From the NCBI GenBank assembly GCA_041690355.1, contig JAWLHK010000011.1, positions 77,121 to 141,120 on the forward strand: a stretch of DNA of 64,000 nucleotides. Direction: 5' to 3'. Below are positions 62,071 to 64,000 of the stretch, piece by piece. The translations under genes and the position numbers were made by a program. This DNA comes from JAWLHK01 sp041690355 [NCBI: bacterium] (GTDB lineage: Bacteria > J088 > JAWLBW01). Numbering within the stretch: position 1 is the stretch's first letter; each line of letters opens with the position of its first letter. The notes under the pieces were generated by a model. It searched no databases. It saw only the letters and a list, made by a program, of their open reading frames with translations, and was not told where the DNA came from.

Positions 62071-62092
62071 GATGCTGACTCCTGACGCGGTA

Positions 62093-62120
62093 AATCAATA
62101 CCGACTATTCCGTATTGATT
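62093..62120. promoter_or_regulatory. inverted repeat between Rrf2 gene and sufB
   Basis: AATCAATAC, 10 bases, GTATTGATT: perfect 9-bp arms. The minus strand includes AATAGTCGGTAT, which resembles the right half of an IscR-type site. Candidate operator or mRNA hairpin in the 57-bp gap. Confidence 0.55.
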
Positions 62121-62127
62121 CCGGTCG

Positions 62128-62622
62128 TTACGAATTCCGCCCCGGCACCGCGGCCGCCACATCGGCCTGGGGTCCGAGATAGGTTGCAATCCACTGGCTC
62201 ATTCCGGTTTCGGAGCGCATGAGGTCCTTGAGCGAGACCTGGCGCAGCAGCTGCTCGAGTACACGGTAGACGTTCGAGAGCGCCGAGCGGATCGAGCAGT
62301 CGGCCTGGTGAACGCAGACCTGCTCGTTGCCGGTGAACTTCGAACAGTGATCCTCGGTGTAGGCCTGGCCGCCGAGGGCCGCGATGATTTCTGCGAGCGA
62401 GATCCGTTCGGACGGCCGCACGAGGGTGTAGCCGCCCTGCTGTCCGCGCGTGCTGTCGACGAGGCCCGCTTCGCGCAGGATGCGCATGAGCTTGCCGACA
62501 TAGGCCACGCTGAGCCCCTCCTGCCGCGCGATCTCGGGGATCGTCATGGCGCCCTGGTCTTCGTGGCGCGCCATCTGCAGCAGGCACCGCAATCCGTATT
62601 CTTCCTGGGCCGTGAATCGCAT
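62128..62622 (-). CDS. Rrf2-family Fe-S-type transcriptional regulator
   Basis: A 164-aa regulator. Seen: MRFTAQEEYGLRCLLQMARH winged-helix start, recognition helix SVAYVGKLMRILREAGLVDS, wing RGQQGGYTLVRP, and cysteines 93, 103 and 109 (C-x9-C-x5-C; IscR has C-x5-C-x5-C). The C-terminal tail is low-complexity. It should bind a 2Fe-2S cluster and control the SUF operon according to Fe-S status (inference from family and context). Confidence 0.92.
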   Translation of the reverse strand: MRFTAQEEYGLRCLLQMARHEDQGAMTIPEIARQEGLSVAYVGKLMRILREAGLVDSTRGQQGGYTLVRPSERISLAEIIAALGGQAYTEDHCSKFTGNEQVCVHQADCSIRSALSNVYRVLEQLLRQVSLKDLMRSETGMSQWIATYLGPQADVAAAVPGRNS

Positions 62623-62671
62623 GAAATTTCCGGGGGATAGATACGTTCACGCGTGTCCTTTCCCTGCGGAT

Positions 62672-62700
62672 ATGGTACCCAATCTGTACTAGTTCGTCAA
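62672..62700 (-). promoter_or_regulatory. promoter of Rrf2-suf operon
   Basis: Minus strand TTGACG (62700-62695), a 17-bp spacer, TACCAT (62677-62672). 50 bases before the Rrf2 start. Confidence 0.5.
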
Positions 62701-62738
62701 GATTCACTGGCGTACAAGCGGCGTCCACTTGAGCGCCG

Positions 62739-62789
62739 AAAAGACCGGATATCCCACGCGGAGGCGCGGAGGCGCGGAGAGGAGAGACC
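62739..62789 (+). repeat. single copy of 81-bp-type repeat upstream of GxxExxY gene
   Basis: AAAAGACCGGATATCCCACG followed by octamers GCGGAGGC, GCGGAGGC, GCGGAGAG and GAGAGACC. The palindrome is the GGATATCC version. The unit's EcoRI-type linker is missing here. Confidence 0.88.
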
Positions 62790-62899
62790 AAACAAGAACC
62801 TTTTTTCCTTTTTTAGTGCGTTTGGTGGGAAGAGGCCTTCTCCTGGGCTGTGACATGCGGCAGGATAGGCGCTTGGAGTTGCCAGAAAAGGTGAATGCC

Positions 62900-63340
62900 A
62901 TGCCGTCCCTCGATGAGATTACTGCCCTGATTATCGACCAGTCCGTACAGATTCACCGTGACCTGGGGCCAGGGCTGCTCGAATCCGTTTACGAATCCAT
63001 CCTCGAGCGCTCGTTGCAGAAGAAGGGCCTCTTCGTCGAACGGCAGCAATCTGTATCCATTCAATACGAGGATATCGTCATCGACGAAGCGTTCCGGGCC
63101 GACCTGATCGTCCACAAGACGGTCATCCTCGAGATTAAGTCGGTGGAAAAGCTCGCCCCGGTGCACAGCAAGCAGCTGCTGACGTATCTCCGCCTGATGC
63201 GACTTCCTGTCGGATTACTGATCAACTTCGGAGCTCCGCTTCTCAAAGACGGACTTCACCGGGTGGTAAACAAGTTGTCGCCGGCAGATTCCCCCACCCT
63301 GGCCGTGAATCGAGAACCTGTCGCACCGATTGACACATAA
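62900..63340 (+). CDS. GxxExxY protein, PD-(D/E)xK nuclease-like
   Basis: A 146-aa protein of the GxxExxY family, a small restriction-endonuclease-fold family of unknown role. Seen: the naming motif G25-LL-E28-SV-Y31 within LGPGLLESVYESIL, then FRADLIVHKTVILEIKSV, where Asp68 and Glu78-x-Lys80 form a PD-(D/E)xK-type site, and KQLLTYLRLM (Gln92). ATG 62900 has AAAAGG at 8-9 bases; a GTG at 62891 is also possible. Longer frames upstream run through repeat DNA. Repeats of one family flank it on both sides. Confidence 0.88.
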   Translation: MPSLDEITALIIDQSVQIHRDLGPGLLESVYESILERSLQKKGLFVERQQSVSIQYEDIVIDEAFRADLIVHKTVILEIKSVEKLAPVHSKQLLTYLRLMRLPVGLLINFGAPLLKDGLHRVVNKLSPADSPTLAVNREPVAPIDT

Positions 63341-63352
63341 GGCCAAGGGCGG

Positions 63353-63808
63353 AAAAGACCGGACGTCCCACGCGGAGCCGCGGAGACGCGGAGAGGAAAG
63401 ACCCGGAAAGAGCGAATTCCCAGCGGATGACAAAAAAGACCGGACGTCCCACGCGGAGCCGCGGAGGCGCGGAGAGGAAAGACCCGGAAAGAGCGAATTC
63501 CCAGCGGATGACAAAAAAGACCGGATATCCCACGCGGAGGCGCGGAGAGGAAAGACCCGGAAAGAGCGAATTCCCAGCGGATTACAAAAAGGACCGGACG
63601 TCCCACGCGGAGCCGCGGAGGCGCGGAGAGGAAAGACCAGGAAAGAGCGAATTCCCAGCGGATGACAAAAAAGACCGGACGTCCCACGCGGAGCCGCGGA
63701 GGCGCGGAGAGGAAAGACCAGGAAAGAGCGAATTCCCAGCGGATGACAAAAAAGACCGGATATCCCACGCGGAGCCGCGGAGGCGCGGAGAGGAAAGACC
63801 CGGAAAAA
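63353..63808 (+). repeat. six-unit tandem array, 81-bp unit
   Basis: Units begin with GACCGG at 63357, 63438, 63519, 63592, 63673 and 63754 (periods 81, 81, 73, 81, 81); the sixth is truncated. Each has a palindrome (GGACGTCC in units 1, 2, 4, 5; GGATATCC in units 3, 6), CCACGCGGAG, GCGGAG-octamers, GGAAAGACC, and a linker with GCGAATTCCCAGCGGATGAC. Unit 3 lacks exactly one octamer. Units 1-3 and 4-6 are related by a 235-bp shift. Confidence 0.95.
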
Positions 63809-63885
63809 GTCGATTTCTTATTCCAAGGCGGGACCTGATGTACGGACGTGACTCCAAGTACTTGCTTTCAAGGCATTCGGTACTT

Positions 63886-63920
63886 GTTTCTCTCCGCGAC
63901 CCCGCGCCTCCGCGTGAAAC
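63886..63920 (-). repeat. inverted copy of repeat core
   Basis: GTTTCTCTCCGCGACCCCGC then GCCTCCGCGTGAAAC; the reverse complement carries CACGCGGAGGCGCGG and GCGGAGAG, the array core. The ends GTTTC/GAAAC are themselves inverted. Confidence 0.8.
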
Positions 63921-64000
63921 AGGCCCTTCGCCCTTCACCCTCCACGCACCACCCGCCAACCGGTTCTTTCCGAACGAACTGAGGAAGGTACTTGCTTCTC

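Larger units (their letters stand above)
63341..64000. other. 660-bp non-coding right end, almost wholly repeats
   Basis: From the GxxExxY stop to the window edge. Contents: a six-unit array (63353-63808), a 77-bp spacer with palindrome CAAGTACTTG (63855-63864), an inverted copy (63886-63920), about 65 bp unique, and the start of a probable further inverted copy (TACTTGCTTCTC, 63989-64000). Open frames of 111-170 codons on both strands here are by-products of an 81-bp (27-codon) period. Confidence 0.85.

Noticed and set aside
62729-62899. N-terminal extension of the GxxExxY protein
   Set aside because: It translates the upstream repeat copy (TRRRGGAERRD) and lacks family similarity; a start with a ribosome site lies at 62900.
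63256-63768. 170-codon minus-strand and 111-codon plus-strand proteins with internal repeats
   Set aside because: They only translate the tandem array; the 81-bp period is a multiple of 3, so frames stay open without selection. No ribosome site or homology.
63353-63808. CRISPR array
   Set aside because: Units are 81 bp and follow each other directly; the linkers are near-identical, so there are no unique spacers. No cas genes are present.

Overview
The window is GC-rich (about 65% by eye), densely coded DNA from a Gram-negative bacterium. An outer membrane is implied by BamA, LolD, a complete TonB/ExbB/ExbD system with a TonB-dependent receptor, and several lipoproteins. A DUF4388/degenerate J-domain/TPR/FHA protein, paired ArsA-type ATPases, many stand-alone receiver proteins and a KaiC-like ATPase resemble deltaproteobacterial lineages (Myxococcota, Desulfobacterota, Binatota-like). 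That placement is inference; no 16S rRNA is present.

Layout. 1-10.3 kb: the start of an IPT/TIG lipoprotein, two overlapping ArsA-family ATPases, a divergent long-chain acyl-CoA ligase, a histidine kinase, a cysteine-rich small protein, HflX, a periplasmic protein and a LOG-family hydrolase. 10.5-16.6 kb: a CPA2 antiporter fused to an RCK domain and a PTS-EIIA domain, RNase HI, a KaiC-like ATPase overlapping a response regulator, a ClpX-type zinc finger and a pectinacetylesterase-like lipoprotein. 16.8-26.7 kb: a TonB2-type energy-transduction operon (DUF3450, TtpC-like ExbB, ExbB2, ExbD, TonB, TPR), followed by the TonB-dependent receptor and a secreted beta-helix-like lipoprotein whose module order looks rotated. 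26.8-37.4 kb: small proteins, tRNA-Leu(UAA), an Ig-like/FG-GAP lipoprotein, the ybeZ-ybeY-ybeX cluster, mazG, rpsT, and a DUF3703/DUF411 metal-handling pair. 37.8-43.3 kb: lipA, an aminotransferase, hom, thrC and a VIT-family protein. 43.4-49.9 kb: lolD-bamA, an FmdB-type protein behind a CIRCE-like operator, a response regulator, a glutamine amidotransferase and aroA. 49.9-55.5 kb: tyrA, hisC, pheA (with aroA, an aromatic amino acid cluster), a response regulator and the DUF4388/TPR/FHA protein. 55.7-62.6 kb: the SUF Fe-S operon (Rrf2 regulator, sufBCDSUT, rhodanese), read right to left. 62.7-64 kb: a GxxExxY nuclease-like gene flanked by an unusual repeat family.

How the parts work together. 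The TonB operon supplies proton-motive energy to the adjacent receptor. SUF makes Fe-S clusters for users such as LipA. The hom/thrC and pheA/hisC/tyrA/aroA groups are biosynthetic. The aromatic group, lolD-bamA and SUF are translationally coupled runs with 1-4 bp overlaps.

The strongest candidate for something undescribed is the repeat system at the right end. It has a 7-8 bp self-complementary core that varies in a compensatory way (GGACGTCC or GGATATCC), nested octamers, an 81-bp unit and a 235-bp three-unit higher-order repeat. An inverted copy follows the array, the array lies beside the GxxExxY gene, and a related snap-back element occurs at about 37.5 kb. A second, unrelated class of repeats (degenerate heptanucleotide tandems) sits in four intergenic gaps.
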